From positions 1 to 64,000 of the forward strand of contig NZ_SCFN01000017.1 in assembly GCF_004138285.1 (NCBI RefSeq): 64,000 nucleotides of DNA, written 5' to 3'. The notes below the pieces were generated by a model, which saw nothing but the letters and a program-made list of their open reading frames with translations, had not been told where the DNA came from and did no database searches. This DNA comes from Gottfriedia acidiceleris (GTDB taxonomy: Bacteria; Bacillota; Bacilli; Bacillales; Bacillaceae_G). Positions 24,737-33,947 of the stretch are shown here, piece after piece; within the stretch, counting starts at the first letter, position 1; every line of letters begins with the position of its first letter. A program made the position numbers and the translations under genes.

Positions 24737-26086
24737 TTGAATACTACTAAAACGGATAAAATATCACGCTTTTTTAAACTACTACTTCCGATTTTAATCA
24801 CTCAAGTGACATTATTTTCGATGTCATTTTTTGATACAATCATGTCTGGTAATAGTAGTCCAGGGGATTTAGCAGGGGTTGCGATAGGTGTTAGTATTTG
24901 GACTCCAATCAGTACTGGGTTAACTGGCATTTTAGTCGCAATTACGACAATGGTTGCCAATTTAAATGGTGCAAAACAGGATGAAAAAATAACGCCTCTT
25001 GTTATGCAGGCACTTTATTTGGCTGGGATTATTGCAATTGTCATTATTATTATTGGTATATTTTCAATTCATCCAATCTTAAATCATATGAATCTTGATC
25101 CGAAAGTTCATCGTGTTGCTCTTCATTTCTTATTCGCATTATCATTTGGAATTTTACCTTTATTTCTATATACAGTCATACGTCAGTTTATTGATGGTTT
25201 AGGTAAAACTAGAACGACTATGGTCATTACAGTTATTTCAGTACCAGTTAACGTAATTTTGAACTATTTCCTTATATTCGGTAAAGCTGGTCTTCCACGT
25301 TTAGGTGGCGTAGGTTCGGGGGTAGCGTCTGCAATAACGTATTGGATTATTTTTGGAATTGCTTTTTACATTATTAAAACTAAAAAGCCATTTAGCACAT
25401 TCAATCTATTTAAAAAACTTCCTCCAATTTCATTTGCAACTTGGAAAAGTATTTTAAAATTAGGAGTTCCAATTGGACTTAGTATCTTTTTTGAAGTAAG
25501 TGTATTCTCGGTCGTAACATTATTATTAAGTGAATTTGATACTGAAACCATTGCTGCACATACAGTGGCAATGAATTTTGCGAGTCTTCTCTATATGGTT
25601 CCATTAAGTATTTCGATGGCTTTAACAATTGCTGTCGGCTATGAAGTTGGAGCGAAAGAGTTTCAAAATGCAAAAGAATATAGCAAAATTGGTTTAGTAA
25701 TGGCAGTTTCAATTGCTTCATTTTTTGGTATCATCATCTATTTATTCCGATATGATGTAGCTGGATGGTATACAAATGATCCATCTGTACAAATTTTGGC
25801 AGGCGGATTCTTAATCTTTGCAGTCATGTTCCAACTATTTGATGCAATTGCTGCGCCAATCCAAGGTGCATTAAGAGGTTATAAAGATGTGAATGCCACG
25901 TTAATTATGATGATTTTAGCTTATTGGGTAATAGCATTACCAGTCGGGTATGCACTCTCTAATACAAATCTTGGTGCAAAAGGATACTGGGTTGGATTAA
26001 TTGTCGGTTTAGGAGTGTCAGCACTAACATTATCTTTCCGATTAGTACAACTACAAATAAAAAAACTAAAGTTATCTGAAGCATAA
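24737..26086 (+). CDS. MATE family efflux transporter
   Basis: 449 residues with 12 hydrophobic helices in two homologous halves. MATE features: SFFDTIMSGNSSPGDLAGVAIGVSIWTP near the N-terminus, QFIDGLGKTRTTM and the second-half equivalent PIQGALRGYKDVN. NorM-like; exports drugs or cations using a Na+ or H+ gradient. TTG start preceded by AGGAGG. Ends just before a strong terminator. Confidence 0.9.
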   Translation: MNTTKTDKISRFFKLLLPILITQVTLFSMSFFDTIMSGNSSPGDLAGVAIGVSIWTPISTGLTGILVAITTMVANLNGAKQDEKITPLVMQALYLAGIIAIVIIIIGIFSIHPILNHMNLDPKVHRVALHFLFALSFGILPLFLYTVIRQFIDGLGKTRTTMVITVISVPVNVILNYFLIFGKAGLPRLGGVGSGVASAITYWIIFGIAFYIIKTKKPFSTFNLFKKLPPISFATWKSILKLGVPIGLSIFFEVSVFSVVTLLLSEFDTETIAAHTVAMNFASLLYMVPLSISMALTIAVGYEVGAKEFQNAKEYSKIGLVMAVSIASFFGIIIYLFRYDVAGWYTNDPSVQILAGGFLIFAVMFQLFDAIAAPIQGALRGYKDVNATLIMMILAYWVIALPVGYALSNTNLGAKGYWVGLIVGLGVSALTLSFRLVQLQIKKLKLSEA

Positions 26087-26088
26087 TG

Positions 26089-26130
26089 AAAAGGATGGGA
26101 AACACAATTGCTCAACCCATCCTTTTTTGT
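26089..26130. terminator. Bidirectional terminator between MATE gene and gpmA
   Basis: AAAAGGATGGG / CCCATCCTTTT stem (26089-26099, 26116-26126) flanked by A and T tracts, between convergent genes. Confidence 0.85.
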
Positions 26131-26133
26131 ATC

Positions 26134-26925
26134 TTACTCATCTTGTATTGTTATATTAGGATGATCATCATCCAATTGGTCAAGTAATTCGCTAGGGATA
26201 TGTTTTGGAATTACATCGGGTGGAAGTTCACCATCCATACCTAAATAGTAATGTCGAATAGGCTTTAGTTCGTTAGTCAATTCATAGACTAAAGGAATAC
26301 TTGTTGGAATATTAAGCGAGGCAATTCCGTCAGCTGAGACTTGATCTAAATATTGCACGATTCCCCTCAAAGTATTTCCATGTGCAGATATAATAACCTT
26401 TTTGCCTGCTTTCAATGCTGGTACAATTTCTTCATCCCAATATTTTAATACTCTTTTTTCTGTATCCTCTAAATTTTCAGTAAGCGGGAATTCATCTTTT
26501 AACAAGTTTTTATAACGAGGTTCATTTATTTCATATCTTGGATCATCCGGTTTTAGAGCAGGTGGTCTAACATTCATAGATCTTCTCCAAATATTAACCT
26601 GTTCTTCACCATATTTTTGGGCTGTTTCGGATTTATTCAACCCCTGAAGTGAACCGTAATGCCGTTCATTTAATCTCCATGTCTTATAAACAGGAATCCA
26701 CATCATATCAATTTCATTTAAAATAATCCATAATGTACGGATCGCTCTTTTAAGTACTGATGTATAGGCAATATCAAATGTAAATCCATTTTTTCTTAAA
26801 ACGATGCCAGCTTCCCTTGCCTCGGAAAGTCCGCTCTTCGTTAAATCAACATCAGTCCAACCTGTGAACCGATTTTCAACATTCCATATACTTTGTCCGT
26901 GTCTGATTAATACAAGTTTAATCAT
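26134..26925 (-). CDS. gpmA: 2,3-bisphosphoglycerate-dependent phosphoglycerate mutase
   Basis: 263 residues, interconverting 3- and 2-phosphoglycerate. Catalytic [10 protein letters not shown] (phospho-histidine), [30 protein letters not shown] and the second histidine in [13 protein letters not shown] at 26925 has AAAGGAG upstream; the longer frame to 26946 is not needed. After the normal YYLG end there is an extra tail of about 28 residues ([22 protein letters not shown]...), rich in acidic residues, of unknown role. Confidence 0.93.
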   Translation of the reverse strand: MIKLVLIRHGQSIWNVENRFTGWTDVDLTKSGLSEAREAGIVLRKNGFTFDIAYTSVLKRAIRTLWIILNEIDMMWIPVYKTWRLNERHYGSLQGLNKSETAQKYGEEQVNIWRRSMNVRPPALKPDDPRYEINEPRYKNLLKDEFPLTENLEDTEKRVLKYWDEEIVPALKAGKKVIISAHGNTLRGIVQYLDQVSADGIASLNIPTSIPLVYELTNELKPIRHYYLGMDGELPPDVIPKHIPSELLDQLDDDHPNITIQDE

Positions 26926-27094
26926 ATTGCTCTCCTTTAAAATCAACTAAATATGATATAGTTTGTTGAAATGTTCATAATTTGATTCACAATAGATTGG
27001 AAGAGCAAAATCTTATGTAATTAAAATTCTCAATTAAAAACTGTCATACTTCACCTAGTTAACAATTCTTTTTTTACAAATACTACTTTTTCCA

Positions 27095-27829
27095 CTATTT
27101 GTTTATTCGATTTATTTTTATTGAGCTAAGTTCTATTGGAATATAAATCTTATTTTTAAGTACAATATTCCCCATTGAATCATATAGGTTTTCAATTAGT
27201 AAAACGAATAAATTATTAGTTGAACGTAATTCATAGTTTGAAGAAGGAAGAACTGATTCTGTAAATTTTATTTCGATTGTTGATGAATGTATTAACTTAT
27301 AAATATCTTCTTCAAGTATTTTTAGTACACTCTGCTGGTCACCTAAGTTCATTTGATATTGGGAAGCTGTCTCACTTGGGAACATTGTAAAAACATGGGC
27401 GACAATTTTATTTTTAGATTTGTACCATCTATTAAACCTGATCATCACTGCCGAATCTTGATTAAATATCTTTTTAACATATTCAAAGTCATCTGAAAAA
27501 CTAATTTCTAAATAAGCATCTACATCATCAATTGTTTCTGTACAACATTGAAAAACTGTATTATCTATTTTTTCTAAGCCAACACTTCTTAAATTCACAT
27601 TTTGTTTTATGAAGTTACCTTGTCCATGGATTGTTTCAATATAACCGTCCTCTTTTAGTAAACCCAATCCTTGTCTTAGGGTCATTCTGCTAACATTCAT
27701 CATCTTAGAAAGTTCTGGTTCAGAAGGAAGCTTACTTCCAATTGGATAGACTCCCTCATTAATTAGTTTAAATAGTTTTTCATAAACCCCTACGTATAAA
27801 GGTAATTTTTTTTTATTTTCAACGGACAT
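27095..27829 (-). CDS. GntR/HutC-family regulator with UTRA domain
   Basis: 244 residues. N-terminal GntR winged HTH (INEGVYPIGSKLPSEPELSKMMNVSRMTLRQGLGLLKEDGYIETIHGQGNFI, residues ~18-75), then a UTRA-like ligand-binding domain. It is divergent from deoD, so purine nucleoside phosphorylase control is likely. The UTRA ligand is unknown; a nucleoside or phosphosugar is an inference. TATACAACTAT repeats in the shared region are candidate sites. Confidence 0.82.
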   Translation of the reverse strand: MSVENKKKLPLYVGVYEKLFKLINEGVYPIGSKLPSEPELSKMMNVSRMTLRQGLGLLKEDGYIETIHGQGNFIKQNVNLRSVGLEKIDNTVFQCCTETIDDVDAYLEISFSDDFEYVKKIFNQDSAVMIRFNRWYKSKNKIVAHVFTMFPSETASQYQMNLGDQQSVLKILEEDIYKLIHSSTIEIKFTESVLPSSNYELRSTNNLFVLLIENLYDSMGNIVLKNKIYIPIELSSIKINRINK

Positions 27830-28024
27830 ATCAACACTCCTTATAAATATTATATCGAGTTATGAATTATTCGCAAACTTGTCTGTTAAAGTGGAAACGG
27901 TAAACACGATCATTTTTCTTTTAAATAACGTTCCCTGAAAATTTATAAGTATTAAATATAGAGTGCTTAGTTTTCTATTGATTTCTATATTTTGTTGAAA
28001 TATAATTTAGTTGAAGAAAAATAG

Positions 28025-28044
28025 ACAACTATGTATACAACTAT
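28025..28044. promoter_or_regulatory. Repeated ACAACTAT motif in the GntR-deoD intergenic region
   Basis: ACAACTAT occurs at 28025-28032 and 28037-28044 (12-bp period) with GTATAC between them, and a 7-of-8 inverted copy (TTAGTTGT) at 28167-28174 near the deoD start. The 394-bp gap 27830-28223 holds nothing else that I recognise. Candidate operators of the GntR protein. Confidence 0.4.
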
Positions 28045-28223
28045 ACTTCGTAGTATTAATTTATCATTATTTTGAATAAGTTGTTTTGTTTTATTTTGTA
28101 AACGGAATCATATTAGGAAAGAATGATAACCTACAGATAATTTAACATGTGAAATGAGTAAGAATATTAGTTGTATAGGATTAGTTAAGTAAATTTTTAA
28201 AATAGAAATGGAGAGAAAATAAT

Positions 28224-28934
28224 ATGACAACGCCACATAATACAGCCAAATCAGGAGAAATTGCAAAAACAGTTTTAATGCCAGGGGATCCACTACGTGC
28301 AAAATTTATTGCGGAAACATATCTAGAAAACCCAGTACAATTTAATACTGTACGTAATATGTTTGGCTATACAGGAACATATAAAGGAAAACAAATATCT
28401 GTTATGGGATCTGGTATGGGCATGCCAAGTATAGGAATTTATTCATACGAATTATTTAAATTTTATGATGTAGAAAATATTATCCGAGTAGGTAGTGCAG
28501 GAGCTTATACAGATGAACTAAACATTCACGATATTGTGCTTGTAGATAGTGCTTGGAGTCAATCTACATTTGCAAAGACTCAAGCAGGCGTAGAAGGCGA
28601 TATTCAGTATCCTTGTGAATCATTAACAAACAAAATTGAAGATACTGCAAAGCAGATAAATACTCCTTTTATTAAAGGAAGAATACATTCTAGTGATGTT
28701 TTTTATTATGAAAGTTCAGTTCCAAATTTTGTTGATTTTTATAAAGAGCATAAGTGTATTTGTACAGAAATGGAAAGCTATGCACTATTCCATAATGCGA
28801 AAGTCTTAGGAAAGAAAGCAGCTTCTTTACTTACTATTTCAGATTCTTTAGTTACTCATGAAGAGATTAGTGCAGAAGCAAGACAAACTTCATTCGATAA
28901 AATGATGAAACTTGCATTAGAAGCTTGTTTATAA
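28224..28934 (+). CDS. deoD: Purine-nucleoside phosphorylase (hexameric, DeoD type)
   Basis: 236 residues. Phosphorolysis of purine (deoxy)nucleosides. Family motifs: MPGDPLRAKFIAETYLENP, GSGMGMPSIGIYSYELFKFY, RVGSAGAYTD, and the catalytic ISDSLVTHEE (Asp at the active site). EMESYALF is the nucleoside-binding loop. ATG with GGAGA upstream; strong terminator downstream. Alone rather than in the drm-pupG-type operon; divergent GntR gene suggests specific control. Confidence 0.95.
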   Translation: MTTPHNTAKSGEIAKTVLMPGDPLRAKFIAETYLENPVQFNTVRNMFGYTGTYKGKQISVMGSGMGMPSIGIYSYELFKFYDVENIIRVGSAGAYTDELNIHDIVLVDSAWSQSTFAKTQAGVEGDIQYPCESLTNKIEDTAKQINTPFIKGRIHSSDVFYYESSVPNFVDFYKEHKCICTEMESYALFHNAKVLGKKAASLLTISDSLVTHEEISAEARQTSFDKMMKLALEACL

Positions 28935-28974
28935 AATAAAATTGATTTATTCCTTCTATTGTAGAAAGATAGTG

Positions 28975-29024
28975 AAGAACAAAAAGTCGATTTCCGCTTT
29001 TGGGAAAATCGACTTTTTTGTTCT
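28975..29024 (+). terminator. Terminator after deoD
   Basis: Long stem AAAAAGTCGATTT / AAATCGACTTTTT (28981-28993, 29006-29018), extendable by AAGAAC/GTTCTT flanks. Confidence 0.88.
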
Positions 29025-29137
29025 TATATAACTAAACCCTTTAAATAATATTTAGGTCCTAAATGTTAGGCCCCTTTTTCACTATAAGCGAGTAATTTTT
29101 AAAGTGTTAGGAATTAAAGGGCTTTCTATATACTTCA

Positions 29138-30583
29138 TTATTTAATTGCTTTACTCACTTTTAATTTTTTTCCTTTGACCGTCGCATTCTCCATGGCCTG
29201 TAAAACTAGTGATCCTTTTCCATTCAGAATATCAACATATGACATTTGATCATGAATGGTTATGATGCCGATATCATCTGCTGTGACACCGGGGATTTTT
29301 GCGATTGTTCCAACAAAATCAACAGCACGAATTTTCTTCTTTTTTCCGCCGCTGAAATGGAGTTTCATAATATCTTGGTTAATTCGGGCTGTTTTATTAT
29401 TTCTTACAATTCGCCTGCTGTTTAGTTTTTCTTCGAAGATAGCTTTTCCACCAACCACCTCTTGATGACTCGGTGCCTCTATGGTAGGTAACTCAAAACC
29501 GATGTAATTTTCAATTGCTTTTACGAACTTACCTTCAAAACGTGTGGAAAACGTAATTGCTTTTCCTTTATTTCCGGCACGGCCAGTTCTTCCAGTACGG
29601 TGCACATAGCTCTCTTTTTCCATAGGAACGTCATAATTAATGACTAATGTTACATTATCTATATCAATCCCTCTGGCAGCTACATCGGTTGCGACTAGAT
29701 AGCGGAAGTTCCCTAGTTTAAATCCTTCCATTACAGCAAATCGGTCTTCTTGTTCCAGTCCCCCATGGAGTCTTTCACATGAATAATTAGCTTTTTCCAG
29801 TTCACTATACACAGCATCAACGTGTTCTTTAGTCCGGCAGAAAATTAGGCAGCTGTCTGGGTTTTCTACAACCGTGACGTCTTTAAGGAGTGATATCTTT
29901 TCTTCTTCTTTCACTTCTATTAAAAAATGTTCAATGGTATCGGCTGTTACACCGGTTGATTCAATCTCTATATGAATAGGATCTTTCATATATTTATGGC
30001 AGAGATTTTCAACATCTTTAGGTAAGGTAGCAGAAAAAACCATCGTTACCCGGTTTAAAGGTAGCTGGTTGATGATAGATTCTACCTCATCGATAAAACC
30101 TCTATTAAGCATCTCATCAGCTTCATCTATGATAAGATATTTTATTTGATCTATATCGAGGGTTTCTCGTTCAAGATGGTCCAATACCCTTCCAGGTGTA
30201 CCAACTACTACATGTGTTTTTTGTTCCAATTCTACCTTTTGTTTAGTAAGCGGTTCTTTGCCATATACTGCCACCGCTTTTATGCGTTTAAACCTTCCAA
30301 TATTCGTAATATCTTCACGGACTTGAGCTGCAAGCTCCCTAGTTGGAGTTAGAATTAAAGCCTGTGGTTTTTTTTCCTCCCATTCAATCATTTCGCAAAC
30401 AGGAATACTATAAGAGGCAGTCTTGCCGCTTCCTGTTTGTGATTTAACGATTAAATCTTGATTTTCCATTGCTAATGGTATGACTTCACTCTGAACTTCA
30501 GTTGGAGTTTCGTATTTTAATACAGCAAGTGCTCTTTTAATTTCATCACTTAGATGATATTCCGCATAACTTCTTTTAGTCAT
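29138..30583 (-). CDS. dbpA: ATP-dependent RNA helicase DbpA
   Basis: 481-residue DEAD-box helicase for 23S rRNA/50S assembly. Motifs in order: Q motif, AxxGxGKT as [24 protein letters not shown] as [16 protein letters not shown], then ARGID and [10 protein letters not shown]. The C-terminal DbpA RNA-binding domain ([37 protein letters not shown]) is the feature that distinguishes DbpA/YxiN from other DEAD-box proteins. Isolated gene. Confidence 0.94.
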   Translation of the reverse strand: MTKRSYAEYHLSDEIKRALAVLKYETPTEVQSEVIPLAMENQDLIVKSQTGSGKTASYSIPVCEMIEWEEKKPQALILTPTRELAAQVREDITNIGRFKRIKAVAVYGKEPLTKQKVELEQKTHVVVGTPGRVLDHLERETLDIDQIKYLIIDEADEMLNRGFIDEVESIINQLPLNRVTMVFSATLPKDVENLCHKYMKDPIHIEIESTGVTADTIEHFLIEVKEEEKISLLKDVTVVENPDSCLIFCRTKEHVDAVYSELEKANYSCERLHGGLEQEDRFAVMEGFKLGNFRYLVATDVAARGIDIDNVTLVINYDVPMEKESYVHRTGRTGRAGNKGKAITFSTRFEGKFVKAIENYIGFELPTIEAPSHQEVVGGKAIFEEKLNSRRIVRNNKTARINQDIMKLHFSGGKKKKIRAVDFVGTIAKIPGVTADDIGIITIHDQMSYVDILNGKGSLVLQAMENATVKGKKLKVSKAIK

Positions 30584-30764
30584 TTCTTAACCTCGTTTTT
30601 GTTTTTTTTCGATATATGTATAGATTTCTCTCAAAGAAAAATCATATTCATTAATTGAATATGATTCATTATACTTGAAAAATGCAAGATAAAACGGTTT
30701 TTATTTTCAATTTAAAAAAGTAATAGATCAAAATGGTAGGAATTTAGGAGTTGAACTCCCAAAA

Positions 30765-30793
30765 ATAAAAAAAGAGTCACAAAAGTAACTCTT
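30765..30793 (-). terminator. Terminator after the PhnB-like gene
   Basis: AAGAGTCAC / GTAACTCTT stem (one mismatch), T-run on the minus strand. The 30.58-30.88 kb gap also has a small GGAGTT-AACTCC dyad at 30747-30760. Confidence 0.65.
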
Positions 30794-30878
30794 GTCGTTA
30801 AACTATTTATTCGTCAGTTCCTAGGAGTTATCTCCACACTTTGCCGGACTTATACGCTATACAAGAAGCATCATTTAA

Positions 30879-31304
30879 CTATTGAGCTGACTGTGTTGAA
30901 ACCTGCCATGTAACACCAAATTTATCGGTTACTTGTCCGTATAAAGGACTCCAAAAAGTTTCGTGTAATGATATGATCACTTTTCCACCATCTTGTAATT
31001 TACCGAATACTTCTTTCGTTGTTTCAACGTCATTAATTAAAATAGCTAAGGTGGTTTGGTCGCCAATTTGATAAGGTAGACCTGTAAATGTGTCTGAAAT
31101 CATTAAATCTGTTGATCCAACTTTGAGATGTGCATGTAAGATACGATTTTTTTCTTCTTCAGATAGATTTGTATTTTCTTCCCCAGGCATGTCGCCAAAT
31201 CTTTGAAGGACAAGGGTCTTTGTATTGAATGCATGTTCATAAAATGAAACAGCTTCCTGTCCATTCCCATTCAATATTAAATAAGGGTTTATACCTAAAA
31301 TCAT
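30879..31304 (-). CDS. PhnB-like VOC family protein
   Basis: 141 residues. Pattern typical of PhnB/YjdN (3-demethylubiquinone methyltransferase-like) glyoxalase-fold proteins: INPYLILNGNGQEAVSFYEHAFNTKTLVLQRFGDMP, then HAHLKVGSTDLMISDTF and the WSPLYGQVTDKFGVTWQVS end. ATG at 31304 has GAGGTG 6 bases before. No metal site needed in this subgroup; function unknown. Confidence 0.83.
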   Translation of the reverse strand: MILGINPYLILNGNGQEAVSFYEHAFNTKTLVLQRFGDMPGEENTNLSEEEKNRILHAHLKVGSTDLMISDTFTGLPYQIGDQTTLAILINDVETTKEVFGKLQDGGKVIISLHETFWSPLYGQVTDKFGVTWQVSTQSAQ

Positions 31305-31556
31305 TAAAAACACCTCTTTTTAAAATTTTGGTCTAATCTCTTCTTTTTATTTCTTATTGTTAATCTCCTATAGCTATACGAGTTCGTCATGATTAAGTTC
31401 CCATTTAATAATTTCTATTTCAAGTCATTCATTCCTTCAAATTTAAAAGAGTTTATTTTAGAAAATTACCAATCGCTTATAAATAGAGCATTTTCAATTA
31501 ATCTATTTGCTCAATTTTAAAATCCTAGAAAGCGCATAAAACACTGGATTTTTCAG

Positions 31557-31589
31557 AAAATACATTTTATAATATTTAAAATGTATTTT
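31557..31589. terminator. Terminator near the GNAT gene
   Basis: AAAATACATTTTA / TAAAATGTATTTT perfect 13-bp stem. It lies downstream of the minus-strand GNAT gene at 31630. The remaining 31305-31556 region shows no gene. Confidence 0.65.
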
Positions 31590-31629
31590 TATGAATCCCC
31601 CACTTTTTAATACTTATTATTTATAACAT

Positions 31630-32175
31630 TCATTTTTTAAATCTACCCATTAATATTGTATTATAAAATCTCCCATCAGAAAGTAGTTTATCGTTTTTTA
31701 ATACGCCTTCAATTTCGAAGCCTAACTTTTTATATAGGTTAATTGCTTTTTCATTCGTTTCTAAAACACACAAATTGATTTTATGAACATCATTAGAATC
31801 CGCCCAAGAAATTGATTGTTTTAAAAGATGTTTACCAATCCCGTATCCCCAATATTCTTTTAAGACACAAACTCCAAATTCTACTTTATGGGAAAGTCTT
31901 TTTAATTGACTTCCTTCACATCTAGAAAAACCTATTATTTTATCTTGAACTTCAGCTACTAAAAATAAATTTTTAATAGTTTCTGTATCTGAGATAATTA
32001 ATTGTTCAAAGCCTTTTGGATCAATAAATGCTTCCCCTGCTTCTCGGTCTAAATTTTCTGTCTCTCCGTCAATCTGTACTCTCAAACTAGATAATTGTTT
32101 CGCGTCAGTAAGTACTGCATGTCTAATAATATATTGAAGGCCATTTATCGTAAATTTCTGATATTGTATTTTCAT
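31630..32175 (-). CDS. GNAT family N-acetyltransferase
   Basis: 181 residues. Motif A: VEFGVCVLKEYWGYGIGKHLLKQSISWADSNDVHKINLCVLETNEKAINLYKKLGFEIEGVLKNDKLLSDGRFYNTILMGRF, typical of the RimJ/SpeG-like GNATs of Bacillus. The second ATG (32175) has the better distance from AAGGAG. Substrate unknown. Confidence 0.85.
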   Translation of the reverse strand: MKIQYQKFTINGLQYIIRHAVLTDAKQLSSLRVQIDGETENLDREAGEAFIDPKGFEQLIISDTETIKNLFLVAEVQDKIIGFSRCEGSQLKRLSHKVEFGVCVLKEYWGYGIGKHLLKQSISWADSNDVHKINLCVLETNEKAINLYKKLGFEIEGVLKNDKLLSDGRFYNTILMGRFKK

Positions 32176-32359
32176 CATATACTCCTTACACTTGTATACT
32201 TTATTTTAATAGAAAAGAAGGATTGTTTGTGTACTACTTCTAGTGGATAAGTCACATTAATAAAAATGATTATTGATTCATACTAAAAGAGATCATCCTA
32301 ATGTTAATATTAAAAGTTTTTAGTCAAAACTATATTAATATGAAAGAGGTGTATCATAA

Positions 32360-32776
32360 GTGGAATTTAGAAGTAGTGGAAGGCTTTCCAATTTTTTAGT
32401 TGCGATATTGTTTACGATTTGTATGATCACTTTCATCTTTTATGTACGAAGGCATGGATTTCCTAATACGATTAAGTCCTATATGATATTGATTATGGTA
32501 GGCATAATCTTTCTAGCTTATATTGGTTATATTCGTAGTATGGTTATCAGGATAAACGATCACGGTGTTACATACGAACATTGGGGTTTTAAGCGAACGA
32601 TACCCGCACATCATATTACACGTGTTAATTTACAATATCGCTATAAAGAAACACCATCACATAGTGCTTATCTAGTAATTAACCATCCCGAAGAATCTAT
32701 TTTCATCCCATCTATGATGTTTCAAGGTCAAATCGAACGAATAACAAAAGAAATCAGAGATATAATGATCTACTAA
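32360..32776 (+). CDS. Membrane-anchored PH-like domain protein
   Basis: 138 residues. Two N-terminal transmembrane helices (~10-28, 40-58) are followed by a small beta-rich domain of the bacterial PH type (VIRINDHGVTYEHWGFKRTIPAHHITRVNLQYRYKE...). GTG start with GAGGTG 9 bases upstream; terminator follows. Function unknown. Confidence 0.65.
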   Translation: MEFRSSGRLSNFLVAILFTICMITFIFYVRRHGFPNTIKSYMILIMVGIIFLAYIGYIRSMVIRINDHGVTYEHWGFKRTIPAHHITRVNLQYRYKETPSHSAYLVINHPEESIFIPSMMFQGQIERITKEIRDIMIY

Positions 32777-32788
32777 TTAAATCTATTT

Positions 32789-32818
32789 AAAGAACTGAAG
32801 TGAAGCTTCAGTTCTTTG
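32789..32818 (+). terminator. Terminator after the PH-like protein gene
   Basis: AAAGAACTGAAG / CTTCAGTTCTTT perfect 12-bp stem with 4-base loop. Confidence 0.8.
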
Positions 32819-32883
32819 CATGCAGTTGAAAAAACAATCTGGTTAATTAATTTTAAAATTTTCGTAAAAGGAGCATGCGTGAT

Positions 32884-33006
32884 GTTGATTTCCACTACAG
32901 GATGCTCGCTTTCCATGGGGCGAGACCTGAGCCTCCTCGTTCCCTGCGAGGTCTCAGCCTTCCCGCATTTCCCATAGGAGTCGAACATCCCTCCGTTCCA
33001 ATCAAC
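32884..33006. repeat. Bacillus-type interspersed intergenic repeat
   Basis: A 123-bp island distinctly richer in G+C than its surroundings. Its ends are GTTGATT and AATCAAC (inverted), with nested complementary blocks: GGATGCTCG near the left pairs with CGAACATCC on the right, and GAGACC (32923 area) with GGTCTC (32950 area). The phrases TCGCTTTCC, GAGCCTCCTCG and GGAGTCGA are what I remember from a family of ~100-130 bp intergenic repeats scattered through many Bacillus genomes. Non-coding; an open frame through it is accidental. The gap 32777-33181 holds nothing else. Confidence 0.65.
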
Positions 33007-33181
33007 TTATTCATCAAAATTGCCCAAACATATTAACATTTAAAATCATTAATACAAAAAAATGATTATTTTATTCAATACATTTATTTTAATATACATA
33101 TTCCTTATTGCCCCGTTTTATATTTCAACACTCAATTAAGAATTGAAATGTCAGTTCATAAGAATATATATCTTTATTAAA

Positions 33182-33739
33182 TTATAGCTTTATTGCATCG
33201 ACAATGATTGAAGGAAACAGGACTTTTTCCCCGTGATTTCTAGGATCGTATTTTTTTGAACGGAAAATAACACCGTCTTTACCATCCCATTCTTTACAAT
33301 GAAAATTTCCTTCTTCATCGCAATATTCTAGTAGTTTAACTTCAAAACCCGCTGTTTCAAACATGTTAACTAGTGTTTTATAGTTATATACAATTTTATG
33401 GCTTGCAGCAGGATGATCTTTTGGTCCAGGTCCACCAACCTTAACAATACTTTGATACATTTCGTCTTGAAAAAATCCATCTGGTACCGCACAGCGAATA
33501 TAGCCTGATGGTTTTAAATATTCATAACAAATTTTAGCAGCTTCTAAACCTTCATCATATGTAAGGTGTTCCCAAACATGTTCAGCTAAAATAGCTGTAA
33601 TAGAATTTTTCTCGAATTTATTTTCCCAAGTTGACTTAACTAATAAATTAAGTTCTTCTTCCTGAGTTTGAATCCATGTTGGATTATTGTTATATTCACC
33701 TGCTCCAATTATAACTTTTAATTTATCTTGTTTAATCAC
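33182..33739 (-). CDS. Class I SAM-dependent methyltransferase-like protein
   Basis: 185 residues. Late half of a Rossmann methyltransferase: AEHVWEHLTYDEGLEAAKICYEYLKPSGYIRCAVPDGFF is the post-II/III motif of the COG4627-like group. The glycine-rich motif I is short (VIIGAGEYNNNPTWIQT). GTG at 33739 has GAGGTG 9 bases upstream. Lacks an obvious substrate domain. Isolated. Confidence 0.75.
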   Translation of the reverse strand: MIKQDKLKVIIGAGEYNNNPTWIQTQEEELNLLVKSTWENKFEKNSITAILAEHVWEHLTYDEGLEAAKICYEYLKPSGYIRCAVPDGFFQDEMYQSIVKVGGPGPKDHPAASHKIVYNYKTLVNMFETAGFEVKLLEYCDEEGNFHCKEWDGKDGVIFRSKKYDPRNHGEKVLFPSIIVDAIKL

Positions 33740-33947
33740 TAGTAGATTCACCTCATACTAAATTTTGATCGATTAGTAGTGTTCTACAAAAGTTACATGA
33801 ATTCCTTCTATAAAATGTAGAAAAATGTCAAAATTTAGAAATGAAGATTATTTGAGCTATTCTTCTTTAATTAACACTTCATAAATTATTTAGATTCTTC
33901 TAATTCATCTTGGGTATAATAATTCCAGTAAATGGAGGCGATATCAA

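Noticed and set aside
32773-32988. 71-codon minus-strand frame across the G+C-rich repeat
   Set aside because: It runs through the interspersed repeat and has no family resemblance or ribosome binding site.
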